Source: Tragulus kanchil
Lineage: Eukaryota; Chordata; Mammalia; Artiodactyla; Tragulidae
DNA length: 64,000 nucleotides
Direction: 5' to 3'
Assembly (NCBI GenBank): GCA_022376925.1
Contig: JAIOJX010000025.1
Span: 95,383,608 to 95,447,607, forward strand
Of this stretch, positions 11,937 through 23,659 are shown piece after piece (position 1 is the stretch's first letter; each line of letters starts with the position of its first letter). The translations under genes and the position numbers were made by a program. Below the pieces are notes generated by a model, which saw only the letters and a program-made list of their open reading frames with translations, was not told the origin of the DNA and made no database searches.

Positions 11937-12065
11937 CAGTCAGGTATCAAGCTGCCGAGGTGACTTCCTTTGGGCTCCTCTCTGCCCAGCTTCTTTGCGT
12001 GCTTGTTGTGCATCACTGCCGGCGGTGACGAGTCGGGGTGGGTGGCAGACCTATTGTCGTCACAC

Positions 12066-12066
<1 letters not shown>

Positions 12067-12109
<43 letters not shown>
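12067..12109 (+). repeat. (TG)n microsatellite
   Basis: A pure GT/TG tract of about 20 repeats, longer than the matching tract in unit 1 (2061-2094). Confidence 0.95.
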
Positions 12110-12113
<4 letters not shown>

Positions 12114-12968
12114 AAGTTTCAGGCCCTGAGAAGAGTTCCCCTCCCACATTCCTCTTTCAGGAGAGGGATTCTGCTTCTCAAGTCTGCCTTTCTTGGTCTC
12201 TGGGAATGGCTCCGGAACACCTACCTCCCTGTGAGATCCCCTGCCGGGGGCCTGCCTGCCTCCCAGGGGCCGAGCAAGGTCGTCTTCTGGTTTCTTCTCC
12301 ATCGCTCATGTCCCTCGTCTGTCTGGAGCCGCTCCTCCTCGTCCATCCACGGGCCCCGGGACACACTGGCCGCTTCCTCGGCTTGGCTTTGGTGCCCGCG
12401 GGGCTCTTGGGGAGAGTGGGGTGCCCGTGTCATGTGGAGTGGAGGTTTCCTCTGAGTGGAGGCCCTGGCCTGGGGGCGCATGATGCTCTCCTGCTGACTG
12501 TCATTGTCTTTCGGCACAGGTTCCTAAGCAACGCAGGCACCCTTTGTCTAGGTCACCCTTTGGAATGTCCGTGCCCCCTGAGAGCTTAGCACCTTTGCCT
12601 CTCCCGGGCAACCGCTCGTGCAGCCGTGGCTCCTAACAGTGACGTGCCAGCCCTGTGTCTGACTGGCGAGCGGTCCCGCGTCGGATCCATCGGCGTCTCT
12701 GTCTCTTCCGCTGGAGGTACAGCGGGCTTGGGGGTGGGCGAGCAGGGGCCCTCTTTCTTTCCGCTTTGACGGAGTCTGGGTTCAGTCCTGTCGCCCTCCT
12801 GAAAGCGGCGTGTGAACACGCCTCCTGAGTGGAGTCCTCACTGGATTCCCTTGGCCAGCCTCGTAGCCGAGGGCCGGTGTGCTGGACAGCCCCCAGGGCT
12901 TCAGAGGCTCGCTGGCCCAGAGGCAGAGGGGCTCCGCGCAAGGGGCGTCCTGCTAGTACAGGCTGCGT

Positions 12969-12982
12969 CCACCAGGCGGCAG
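12969..12982 (+). promoter_or_regulatory. CTCF-like motif in unit 2
   Basis: The same CCACCAGGCGGCAG as at 2963, at the same place in the second GC-rich unit. The motif is thus conserved between the two independent units. Confidence 0.6.
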
Positions 12983-14094
12983 CACTTCTGCCTTTTCCGC
13001 GCAGGCTTTCAGGGGGCCAAAGGAGGCTGAGGGCAGCTTGCCTTGCTGAGGGGGGCCTTGGCACGCCCCGGGCCGCAGAGAAGCCCGCTGCCTTCGGGCC
13101 TCCGACTTCTTCCGCGGGCCCCTGCCGTCGGGAGACACGTTCACCTGGGCCAGACTGGCTGTGGTCGAGGGGGCTATCTCTTCCCGGGGAGGGCTTGGGA
13201 AGCAGAAACTGGAACGAGGCACCTGCCTCCCCTGCAGACCAGCTGGCGGGTCTCAGCTCTTCCAGCACGGGGGGCTTCACCCTTAGGGGGACGCACCACG
13301 CTTGATGTGGCTCTTGGGAGCCAGCTGTGGCCCCAGGCAGACTGGACGGTGTAGCTCAGGTGCACAGGGGGCTCGGGTTTGCAGGATTCCTCCCGGAGCC
13401 CAGAGACATCCCAGCCTGGAGACCGAGCCTGCTCAGTCTGCAGGGATGGGAGGGGAGCCAGGGAACACCAGGGAAGGAAGCTGTAGGGAACCCGCTTTGG
13501 TGAGGCGGCGGTGGTGGTTGTGTTGTTGTCGACGTCCTCTTTAGTGTTTGGTTGAAGCCGGGCTGCCTTTCAGTGACAATGCTTGTTTACCTCTGAGTGG
13601 AGGCCCTGGCGCATGATGCTCTCCTGTACATTGTCTTCGGCACAGGTTCCTAAGCAACGCAGGCACCCTTTGTCTAGGTCACCCTTTGGAATGTCCGTGC
13701 CCCCTGAGAGCTTAGCACCTTTGCCTCTCCCGGGCAACCGCTCGTGCAGCCGTGGCTCCTAACAGTGACGTGCCAGCCCTGTGTCTGACTGGCGAGCGGT
13801 CCCGCGTCGGATCCATCGGCGTCTCTGTCTCTTCCGCTGGAGGTACAGCGGGCTTGGGGGTGGGCGAGCAGGGGCCCTCTTTCTTTCCGCTTTGACGGAG
13901 TCTGGGTTCAGTCCTGTCGCCCTCCTGAAAGCGGCGTGTGAACACGCCTCCTGAGTGGAGTCCTCACTGGATTCCCTTGGCCAGCCTCGTAGCCGAGGGC
14001 CGGTGTGCTGGACAGCCCCCAGGGCTTCAGAGGCTCGCTGGCCCAGAGGCAGAGGGGCTCCGCGCAAGGGGCGTCCTGCTAGTACAGGCTGCGT

Positions 14095-14108
14095 CCACCA
14101 GGCGGCAG
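14095..14108 (+). promoter_or_regulatory. CTCF-like motif (duplicate of the 12969 site)
   Basis: Identical 14-mer at an offset of 1126 within direct duplication pair 5. Probably the same physical site. Confidence 0.5.
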
Positions 14109-14477
14109 CACTTCTGCCTTTTCCGCGCAGGCTTTCAGGGGGCCAAAGGAGGCTGAGGGCAGCTTGCCTTGCTGAGGGGGGCCTTGGCACGCCCCGGGCC
14201 GCAGAGAAGCCCGCTGCCTTCGGGCCTCCGACTTCTTCCGCGGGCCCCTGCCGTCGGGAGACACGTTCACCTGGGCCAGACTGGCTGTGGTCGAGGGGGC
14301 TATCTCTTCCCGGGGAGGGCTTGGGAAGCAGAAACTGGAACGAGGCACCTGCCTCCCCTGCAGACCAGCTGGCGGGTCTCAGCTCTTCCAGCACGGGGGG
14401 CTTCACCCTTAGGGGGACGCACCACGCTTGATGTGGCTCTTGGGAGCCAGCTGTGGCCCCAGGCAGACTGGACGGTG

Positions 14478-16773
14478 TAGCTCAGGTGCACAGGGGGCTC
14501 GGGTTTGCAGGATTCCTCCCGGAGCCCAGAGACATCCCAGCCTGGAGACCGAGCCTGCTCAGTCTGCAGGGATGGGAGGGGAGCCAGGGAACACCAGGGA
14601 AGGAAGCTGTAGGGAACCCGCTTTGGTGAGGCGGCGGTGGTGGTTGTGTTGTTGTCGACGTCCTCTTTAGTGTTTGGTTGAATTTGCCTGGGACTGCCTT
14701 TCAGTGACAATGCTTGTTCCTTTCAGCTGTGCCGGGAGGAGATGAGTTGATCCCTCTCAACGTGCCCATTGTTGGCAGCTTCTGGACCACGACTCTTTCT
14801 GAAGCCCGAGAGTAGAATTCCTTGTGCTGATTGGGTCCGTCTTCCTGAGGGCCTGTTTTCTCCGCACACCCCTCAGGCAGGCAGGGAGAAAGCCCAACAC
14901 AGGTGTGTCTGCTCCTGTGGACAGATTCCAGGCCCCTTCGCGCTTGGCTTCCTTCCTCCTTGGGATGCAGCCGGCTTGAGTGTGCTCTGGGGGGACGGCC
15001 TGCCGGGGGAGACTGGGTACCGAGGCAGAGCGGCCCAGGCGGCCCAGGCCCAGAGAGGGCTTGTGGTCGAGGGATTCCTCTGGGGCTCCCTGGGCCCCAG
15101 GACCTGCCAACCTGGAGACCCAGAGAGCTCAGGATGCAGGGATGCCATCCGCGCCTGGGACCAAGAGGCAAGGAAGGCAGCGAGCAGGTCGTTGTGGGAT
15201 TCGTTTCGCTTTCCATTCTTTGCGTGTTTGATGTGAGCTCGGAATTGCTGTCCCTCTCAACGCGGCTGCTTTCGGAGGTACAGTGCGGAGGTGGGCGTGT
15301 ACCTGTAAACATGCCCATTCGCTTCAGCTTCTCTCCTCCTAGGCAACTGAGGAGAATTGCCAGTGATGATTTCCTAGGTCGTCTTGGTGGTCTGTTTTAC
15401 ACACACACACAGAAGGAAAGAAAGAGAGACAGAGAGAGAGAGGATAAATCTCGAGGTGTGCACTCGTGTGTATATGTTTCTGGCAGCTTCCAGTTTCTTT
15501 GTCCTTCACCCCGTTCTTCTCGGAAAGCCTAGGTTCATTTTCTACGGTCTGTGAGTGTCGCTCCCCTTTCTAAACTCATCGCATGAGTGTTTGGATGCCA
15601 CCTGGCCGGGCGTGGTAGCTCAGGTGACGGGCTCGGGTTTGCAGGTCTCCCGCCCGGGAGACTGGACGGCCTAGCTCAGGTGCTCAGGGCTCGGGTTTGC
15701 AGGATTCCTCCCGAGCCCAGGGACACCAGCCTGGAGACCGAGCTGAGTGGGGTAGCCCTGTAGGGAACCCGCTTTGGTGAGGCGGCGGTGGTGGTTGTGT
15801 TGTTGTCGACGTCCTCTTTAGTGTTTGGTTGAATTTGCCTGGGACTGCCTTTCAGTGACAATGCTTGTTCCTTTCAGCTGTGCCGGGAGGAGATGAGTTG
15901 ATCCCTCTCAACGTGCCCATTGTTGGCAGCTTCTGGACCACGACTCTTTCTGAAGCCCGAGAGTAGAATTCCTTGTGCTGATTGGGTCCGTCTTCCTGAG
16001 GGCCTGTTTTCTCCGCACACCCCTCAGGCAGGCAGGGAGAAAGCCCAACACAGGTGTGTCTGCTCCTGTGGACAGATTCCAGGCCCCTTCGCGCTTGGCT
16101 TCCTTCCTCCTTGGGATGCAGCCGGCTTGAGTGTGCTCTGGGGGGACGGCCTGCCGGGGGAGACTGGGTACCGAGGCAGAGCGGCCCAGGCGGCCCAGGC
16201 CCAGAGAGGGCTTGTGGTCGAGGGATTCCTCTGGGGCTCCCTGGGCCCCAGGACCTGCCAACCTGGAGACCCAGAGAGCTCAGGATGCAGGGATGCCATC
16301 CGCGCCTGGGACCAAGAGGCAAGGAAGGCAGCGAGCAGGTCGTTGTGGGATTCGTTTCGCTTTCCATTCTTTGCGTGTTTGATGTGAGCTCGGAATTGCT
16401 GTCCCTCTCAACGCGGCTGCTTTCGGAGGTACAGTGCGGAGGTGGGCGTGTACCTGTAAACATGCCCATTCGCTTCAGCTTCTCTCCTCCTAGGCAACTG
16501 AGGAGAATTGCCAGTGATGATTTCCTAGGTCGTCTTGGTGGTCTGTTTTACACACACACACACAGAAGGAGAGAGAGAGAGAGACAGAGAGAGAGAGAGG
16601 ATAAATCTCGAGGTGTGCACTCGTGTGTATATGTTTCTGGCAGCTTCCAGTTTCTTTGTCCTTCACCCCGTTCTTCTCGGAAAGCCTAGGTTCATTTTCT
16701 ACGGTCTGTGAGTGTCGCTCCCCTTTCTAAACTCATCGCATGAGTGTTTGGATGCCACCTGGCCGGGGCGTGG
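14478..16773 (+). repeat. Direct duplication pair 6 (14478-15615 / 15616-16773)
   Basis: Offset 1151. The first 150 bases of copy 2 (15616-15765) are badly eroded relative to 14478-14620. They also contain a stuttered repeat of the 'tagctcaggtg...ctcgggtttgcagg' stretch. Beyond that the copies agree, apart from a shortened GA tract in copy 1. Confidence 0.95.
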
Positions 16774-18074
16774 CCCAGGGACTGCCATTCTGTGTCCCCC
16801 TCCCTAGACTGACTTGCTTGCAAGGTGCTTTGGAAGGCCTTCTTGTCTCCCTGTTCGTGGCTAAGATTCCCTCTTCTTTTGGTTCCCTCTTCGTTCGGGG
16901 GCGTTCCTTCCCTACTCAGGACGTCCATGTGAGCAGGAGTTTGTGCCACTCCGCGCTCCGGGGTGCTGTGCGTAGGAAGGGAGGGCCTTGGGACCCGTTC
17001 GGGCGCCGGTGCCCTTGCCGGGGAAGGGTTTGTCCTGCTCAGAGCGTCCTCGGTGGGCATTCCTGCAGATGGGATGGCTCCCTCTTGCGTGTCCGGAGGG
17101 CCCTGCCCACTGTGGGGTGCGGGCTGGATTCCATGGTGCATTTCCTTTGACAGCTCCTGAGGCCTCCTGTCCCGCGCCGCCCCACCGGCCGTGCCCCTTC
17201 TGGCAGGTGTGGTGCATGCCTATTGAAATCCACCCGTTTCATGTGCCGCGAGGGGCTCCTTCCTTGCCGTTTCCAGTCTCTTCTGTGTCCTGCTTGGCAA
17301 GCCAGTCCACGGTTTCCTGCGCTGGCCCTTTCCAATTTTCGGTCCCTGGAGTGGCCGTGAGTGAGTAGATCATGTATATATTATACGTGCATCTGATATT
17401 CTGTACGTATTCCAACCGTCTTCTAGTTTATCTTCCCTTTACAGTGTTCTTGGAATGCCTAGGTTCATTTTCTGTTGTCTCTGAGCCTCTTTCCTTTTTC
17501 TAAATTCATCACATAAGTTTTTGGATACCACCTCTGTTCATCTGGCCTGGAGTCTGTGCCCCTCTAGTGTTCCTGAGGTTGTCAATAGGAAGTGTCATGG
17601 GAAATGTTCAGTGGCCTATGTCCTTTCTGGGGCAGGTTTTCCTGATCGAGGTCCAGATGTGGGAATCCCTGAACTCTCTCAGGAGGTGTTGTCCGTCAGC
17701 AGCTGTCACAGCACAGGGCCAGACTCCACAGAGGCAGCTGGCAAATGCCATTGTTCCATCCTTGGCAATGTATTTGTAAATGCCAAATTGTAGTTAACAG
17801 CTTATTTACACTTTCCCTTTCCATTGACAGCTTATGAGGCTATTTTACTTCCTTGATGTCCAGTCCAGCATGATTTGTGTGTAAATATATTAAGGATAGC
17901 CACTTTATGTGATGTGAGCCTACTTTGCCATTGGTAATCTCTTTTGTCTAATCATGAGTAAGGTAGACAGTCGTCAGTTTCATGTTTTACCTTTCCATTT
18001 TTTTTATAATTTCAGAGGCTGTGAATGATATCTATTTCTTGAAATAGGCCTTGAAGACTGATCCCGATTTCAAT

Positions 18075-18394
18075 TTTTTTTAAAACATTTATTTTATTTA
18101 TCTTCCATGGGGAGGGAGGGAGGGTGATGGGCGGGTCACTTCTATTGGTCTTTCATTTCTCTATTTTCATCTGTCTTTGTTCTTTGGCTCCTGTGGGCCT
18201 CCCATCACGGTGGCCTCTGTTGTTGCAGAGCGCCGACTCTGGGCGCATGCGCTCCAGAGCTCCAGCTTAGTAATTGGACACATCAGTCCAGCCGCTCCGC
18301 GGCACGTGGGATCTTCCCATACCAGGGATCGAACGGGCGCCCCTTGCACTGCAAGGCGGTGTCCTTACCCACTGGACCACCAGGGGAAGCCCTG
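18075..18394 (-). mobile_element. CHR-type tRNA-Glu SINE with extended 3' domain
   Basis: Minus-strand SINE. The tRNA-derived head at the right end contains a B-box-like 'ggttcgatccctgg' on the minus strand (seen as 'ccagggatcgaac' on plus, with one base changed). It is followed by a CHR-like body and an added 3' part with the word 'gaaagaccaatagaagtg', and an A-rich tail at the left. It is inserted in the degenerate repeat unit. Non-autonomous; it would use L1 enzymes. Confidence 0.85.
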
Positions 18395-19187
18395 AAGTGT
18401 TCTTCTTTAGAGATGCCTTTTAAAGGCAGTCTTGATTAGCAATTGGAATACATGGAATCCAAAACAACAAAAGGCTGGCTAATCTCTTCCGGTGCAGATG
18501 TTTCACTCTACATGGGCATTCACTTGGCTTGCTTCTGCTTCTGGAGGGGGACCTGCCTCTGTAGACTGTGAGTTTTCTAGGGCATCAGTTTCTTGTGGTG
18601 GGACGATCTCCCCTGCCTCCTGAGCCCTGAATATTTCAGCCTTGAAACTGAGAGTTCTCAGGCTGCAGGAATGTGACTCTAGCCTGGGGTAAAATACCAA
18701 GATGGGAAATGTTCAGTGGCCTATGTCCTTTCTGGGGCAGGTTTTCCTGATCGAGGTCCAGATGTGGGAATCCCTGAACTCTCTCAGGAGGTGTTGTCCG
18801 TCAGCAGCTGTCACAGCACAGGGCCAGACTCCACAGAGGCAGCTGGCAAATGCCATTGTTCCATCCTTGGCAATGTATTTGTAAATGCCAAATTGTAGTT
18901 AACAGCTTATTTACACTTTCCCTTTCCATTGACAGCTTATGAGGCTATTTTACTTCCTTGATGTCCAGTCCAGCATGATTTGTGTGTAAATATATTAAGG
19001 ATAGCCACTTTATGTGATGTGAGCCTACTTTGCCATTGGTAATCTCTTTTGTCTAATCATGAGTAAGGTAGACAGTCGTCAGTTTCATGTTTTACCTTTC
19101 CATTTTTTTTATAATTTCAGAGGCTGTGAATGATATCTATTTCTTGAAATAGGCCTTGAAGACTGATCCCGATTTCAATTTTTTTTA

Positions 19188-19505
19188 AAACATTTATTTT
19201 ATTTATCTTCCATGGGGGCGGTGGGGGACGGAGGGGGTCGGGTGGGCCACTTATATTGGTCTTTCATTTCTCTATTTTCATCTGTCTTTGTTCTTTGGCT
19301 CCTGTGGGCCTCCCATCACGGTGGCCTCTGTTGTTGCAGAGCGCCGACTCTGGGCGCATGCGCTCCAGAGCTCCAGCTTAGTAATTGGACACATCAGTCC
19401 AGCCGCTCCGCGGCACGTGGGATCTTCCCATACCAGGGATCGAACGGGCGCCCCTTGCACTGCAAGGCGGTGTCCTTACCCACTGGACCACCAGGGGAAG
19501 CCCTG
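19188..19505 (-). mobile_element. CHR-type SINE, duplicate of 18075-18394
   Basis: The same insertion repeated within direct duplication pair 7. The pyrimidine/purine tail differs but the flanks are identical, so this is not an independent insertion. Confidence 0.85.
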
Positions 19506-19869
19506 AAGTGTTCTTCTTTAGAGATGCCTTTTAAAGGCAGTCTTGATTAGCAATTGGAATACATGGAATCCAAAACAACAAAAGGCTGGCTAATCTCTTC
19601 CGGTGCAGATGTTTCACTCTACATGGGCATTCACTTGGCTTGCTTCTGCTTCTGGAGGGGGACCTGCCTCTGTAGACTGTGAGTTTTCTAGGGCATCAGT
19701 TTCTTGTGGTGGGACGATCTCCCCTGCCTCCTGAGCCCTGAATATTTCAGCCTTGAAACTGAGAGTTCTCAGGCTGCAGGAATGTGACTCTAGCCTGGGG
19801 TAAAATACCAAGAGAAGTCCATATTAGGCATTTTTTTTTTACCCTAAATGTAGTCTTTCTTTATCTAGG

Positions 19870-20440
19870 AGTTGCCCAATTGGCAGTGTTTCCTTTGTTA
19901 CAGATTATCAAAAAAAGGTGGTGGGGGGGATTCAGTTATACACCTGTACTTTTCCATTGTGTTCAGCGTCCATTTCCGTGGATGTTATTTACACATTGTG
20001 AGTACAGTTTCTTGTGCCATAGAGTAGGTCTAGGTTTGTGAGCTAGTGTATGTATATAGATGTGTGTGTGTGTGTGTAGATTTCTCTCAATTTATCTTCT
20101 TTTCCCACCTTTCCTCTTCTATAAGACTTTCTTTTCTCGAATCTCTACATCTCTTTTGTAAACTGGTACATAAATTCCACCTTTAAGTGATATCATATAA
20201 TGGTTGCCTTTCTCTGTTCAACAGGCTTTACTCATTTCCATCCATGTTGCTGACAAAGGTGTTTTGTTTCTTCTTATTCATGGCTAAGTTTACGTCGTTT
20301 CTCTGGGGCAGGTCTTCCAATTCATTCACCTGTCCTTGGACATTTTGGCCTCTTCAGTGTCTTGACTACTGTAAATCTTGGGTTCTGGAGGGAATGCTGA
20401 GGTTTGTGTCTCTTCTAATGTCAGTTTCCCTGGTTCTAGG
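19870..20440 (-). mobile_element. L1 3'-end-derived segment of the degenerate monomer
   Basis: Reads like an old L1 3' end in minus orientation: 'catagagtaggtctaggtttgtgagc', a GT tract, then 'ttccacctttaagtgatatcat' and 'catccatgttgctgacaaagg'. The GC-rich unit has a colinear but GC-rich counterpart at about 12000-12300. Confidence 0.6.
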
Positions 20441-20905
20441 CCCTGTCATTGGAATGCCTGATGGTCTGCTGACATTTTCTTTGTAATTTCCTAAGAAACC
20501 TCACTACCCTTGTCCAGGTAGTTGTTTATACTTTTCATTGCCGCTGACCTCTCGGGCATTTTTCCTTTACCCATCTCCTGCTTTGGCATTCATGGTTCAT
20601 GACACTATATTGATAACACCTCTGTCTGCCTAACGTGTGATGATTCCTTCTTGCAATTTCAGTCTTTTCTAATAGTACTGTGGACCATGCTTTGAGTTAT
20701 TTTTCCTCTTTCCTTTTTTAATTCTAAACCGTGTGAATCCAGTTTACCTCCTGAAAGTGGCCTCTGAAAACTCATCTTGAGTTGAGTTCTCTTTGGGTTA
20801 CCTTTCCCAGCCTAGGTCCGCAGGGCTGCTGTCCTTGACAGCCCTGAGGCTTCCGGAGTATTTCTTGCCCAGAGGTAGTGTCCCTATTGCTGTTACAGGG
20901 AGTGC

Positions 20906-20919
20906 CCACAAGGTGGAAG
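20906..20919 (+). promoter_or_regulatory. Decayed CTCF-like motif in degenerate unit
   Basis: CCACAAGGTGGAAG lies where the GC-rich units have CCACCAGGCGGCAG. It keeps the GG.GG core but has lost C-to-A positions. It is probably weak or dead. Confidence 0.45.
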
Positions 20920-21469
20920 CACTCCTCATTCTCGAAGGTCCCCAGGCGCCTTAGTGAAACGTGCCTTCCTGACTTATAATTTAGAATGTCCCGCGCCAGA
21001 AAAAAGCCTAGAGGCCTCTGTTCTCTGTCTTCTTCCCTCCAGCGCTTCACCTTGGACAAATGTTTACCCTTGCAAAATCGCTATGTTTGACGGGGCTGTG
21101 GTTTTTAGGGGAGAGCTTTTAAAAAGAAACTAGAGTAGGAATCTTTATCACCTGGAGACCAGCGGGCCTTTTAAAGCTCTTCCAGCACAAGGGCTTAAGC
21201 ATACTTGGTTAGCACCAGGCTTCATTTTGCTCTCGTGGGACAGCCTGTATGGGCAGACTGGTCCCAAGCAGATTGGACTGGGCACCACAGTTCTCTTGCT
21301 CCCTGAGCCCCAGGACCTTCCAGCTTCACTCCAGTCCTGGTAAGGCTGTAGTGGTATGAAACTAGCCCTGAATGGAGGCAAGAGGGTAACTGTGTTTTTT
21401 ATTATTATTGTTGTTGTTTGTTCTATATTTTTAGTTTGTCTAGCATTATCATTTATTTACAATGTTTTG

Positions 21470-22150
21470 TTTCCGGTGTTTAGTATTTGATTCTGTTATA
21501 CATCAACACATTTTTTTTCATCTTCTCTTTCAATTGTGACTACGAAAGTCTTTTTGTAAAATTCCCTGTGCTATATAGAGTTGTCTTTGATGATATATGT
21601 TATATACGGTGGTCTGTATAAGTTTTTCCCACACTCTAACTTTTCCTCTTCGCACTTTTTTTTTCTGTTTTGGCTCAATTTTTCTTAATCCTTTGAGCTT
21701 ACTTCTCTTTGGAAATTCATTAAGCTAGAGTTTTTCGATTTCACCTCTAAATGGTATTACATGATGGTTTTCTCCTTCTTCCTTAGATGGTTTTCTCCTT
21801 CTTCCTTAGTAACTTAGTTCACAAGAGTTTGATAATCTTTGTTCTTCTGTTTTGCTGGGATTTTCACTGTCGCATTCTTCCATTTCTCCATCACTGTCTC
21901 TATATATGTTCATCTCTCCATGGACATTTTGGTTTTTTTCCATGTCTTGAGTACTGTAAATATTGTGCTCTTGGTAACATGAGTCTTTCAAAGTAAATTT
22001 TTCTCTGGATATATGCTGTAACAGTGGTACTGCTTGATCATCTGAGAAGTTCATTTTTTGTTTAAGGAACCTCTGTAGCATTTGTTTTAGTGGCTCTTAT
22101 TTTTTTCCTGTGGATAATATAGGAGGCTTTCATTTTTTCCAGCCTCCCAA
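21470..22150 (-). mobile_element. L1 3'-end-derived segment of the next degenerate monomer
   Basis: Old L1 3' UTR and ORF2-end words in minus orientation, such as 'cacctctaaatggtattacatgatgg' and 'ccatgtcttgagtactgtaaat'. It lies 1.6 kb from the similar segment at 19870. Confidence 0.6.
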
Positions 22151-22202
22151 CATTCGATATATACATAGTTTTTCTCCATGGAATTCCTACGTCCTCTGTA
22201 GT

Positions 22203-22204
<2 letters not shown>

Positions 22205-22233
<29 letters not shown>

Positions 22234-22266
22234 TGTGTGTCTGTGTGTGTGTGTGTGTGTGTGTGT
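22205..22266 (+). repeat. (GA)n(GT)n compound microsatellite
   Basis: About 15 GA repeats followed by about 15 GT repeats with one CT interruption. It may be the counterpart of the CA/GA tract in the GC-rich unit. Confidence 0.95.
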
Positions 22267-22270
22267 TCGT

Positions 22271-22560
22271 TCCCTGAGGAAATACTGAATAGTCTTCCAT
22301 CAAATGAAAGTGGTTATTCTATCTAATATTGTCTGATTCAGTTATTGGTACAGAAAAACATATCTTTTTTCAACTTTTTTGTTGAACTACTCATTTTCTT
22401 TGTATACTGTCTTGTTTTGTTTATCTGCTTATACTCGATGCCACATAGGTTCTGAAATTGTTTTGCCCAGAAATAAACTCATATAATTTCGTTAATTTTC
22501 TGTAGAGGAGATAAGGCTATTGAGGGAGTGGAGGAGACAGTCTATTTTGAAAATGTTGCT
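22271..22560. other. AT-rich sequence, nothing recognised
   Basis: No repeat, gene or signal that I can identify. It joins the end of the plus-strand array to an L1 fragment. Confidence 0.5.
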
Positions 22561-23560
22561 GGTAAAAATAGTCACTGGCAAAGAATGAAAGTGATCCACC
22601 AAAACCTTAAATATAATACATGTAATCATAAAAATCTTAGGGGAAAACACAGGAGGTAATTGTTTGACCTGGCTTTTGTCTATGTTGTTTTTGTCACAAA
22701 AGCAAAAATAAACTAGTAGGACTACCTGGAATTAAAAAGCTTCTACTCAGCATTTGAAATCAAGAATAAAATGAAAATTTAGCACATTGAACGAGAGATA
22801 AATCTGTAAACCATATATTCAATAAGGGCTTGACAGCCAACCTGTCAAAGGAATTCATAAAACTCAGTAGCAAATATTACTATTTACTCAATTTCAAAAT
22901 AAGCAAAAGTCCTTATTAGACATTTTACCAAGGAAAAGAAAATGATGACCATCAGGTACATAGAAAGGTGGTCAAAATTAGTAGTAATGAAGGAAATACA
23001 AGTAAAAGTCACAACTGTATAAAGTTACATGTATTAAAATGGAAGTTAAGGCCATTTATAACAAATTCTGGTGAAGGTATGCAGAAAACATTGTGGAGTA
23101 TCCTCAGAAACCTAGAAATAGAAATACCATATGACCTAGCAATCCTCCTCCTGGATAACAGTCAAAAACAAATAAATGAAGAAAAGATATCATAATTTAC
23201 AATACTTCAGGTATGTAAACAACCTAACAACCTAAATGACCATCAACAATTAAATGCTGGAATGAAATATATATGTGTGTTTGTATATATATGTATATTT
23301 AAGTAAATTTATATATAATACAATGGACTATTATTTCAGCCATGAGAAAAAGGAAGTTTCAACAACATGGACAAACCCAGAGATAATTATGCTAAGTGAA
23401 ATAACCCAAACAGATATAGCATACTGGTACTGTCTCACTTTTATGTGCAATATAAAATTTTTAAAAATCCATTTCATAAAGAAACAAAGGCATTTCACAA
23501 ATGTTTATGTCTTTGGAATTGGGTCATGGAAATTTTTTTGACCTTTGATTGCATTGTGTT
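22561..23560 (+). mobile_element. Old L1 3' end, plus strand
   Basis: Shows the usual order of an L1 ORF2 end and 3' UTR. This runs from 'aaaaccttaaatataat' through 'aaaagcttctactcagc' and 'gtgaaggtatgcagaaaac' to 'atatgacctagcaatcc', then 'atggactattatttcagcc' and 'ctaagtgaaataaccc'. It has many stops and is non-functional. Its last 360 bases are repeated at 24654-25015. Confidence 0.8.
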
Positions 23561-23659
23561 TTCCTTTTTATTTATGCTTCTTGGTTGATTTGCATTATTT
23601 CTGTACATTTTGAAAAAGAGCTGCTTATACTAGTCTTTATGGAAGGTTGTTAACTAGAA

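Larger units (their letters stand above)
12447..14718 (+). repeat. Direct duplication pair 5 (12447-13587 / 13588-14718)
   Basis: Offset 1126-1131. Copy 1 loses bases at its end ('gaatttgcctgggactgcc' became 'gaagccgggctgcc'). Copy 2 loses bases at its start ('ggccctggcctgggggcgc' became 'ggccctggcgc'; 'cattgtctttcgg' became 'cattgtcttcgg'). Confidence 0.96.
11935..17365 (+). repeat. GC-rich homogenised macrosatellite unit 2 (partial)
   Basis: Follows unit 1 head to tail in the same order, without the L1. After removal of two false duplications about 3.15 kb remains, then the sequence switches at about 17365 to the degenerate AT-rich version. Within the unit, S-type blocks near 13410 and 15110 resemble the S1 block near 11790. 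The 3.9-kb unit therefore looks like a composite of about 1.6 + 0.6 + 1.7 kb monomers. No gene is recognised. Confidence 0.8.
17597..19813 (+). repeat. Direct duplication pair 7 (17597-18701 / 18702-19813)
   Basis: Offset 1105-1111, including a whole SINE. The main difference is in the SINE G-rich tail (18110-18140 against 19213-19250). Confidence 0.95.
17366..22270 (+). repeat. Degenerate AT-rich units at right edge of plus-strand array
   Basis: By-eye homology with the GC-rich unit runs in order. 17440-17530 parallels 15510-15600, 17820-17860 parallels 9870-9900, and 18590-18690 parallels 10670-10760. 20450-20620 parallels 12470-12590, 20760-21140 parallels 12820-13180, and 21380-21460 parallels 13500-13560. 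L1 3'-end-like segments (19870-20440 and 21470-22150, minus orientation) recur 1.6 kb apart, so the underlying monomer is about 1.6 kb. A CHR-type SINE and its duplicate interrupt it. No gene. Confidence 0.75.
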
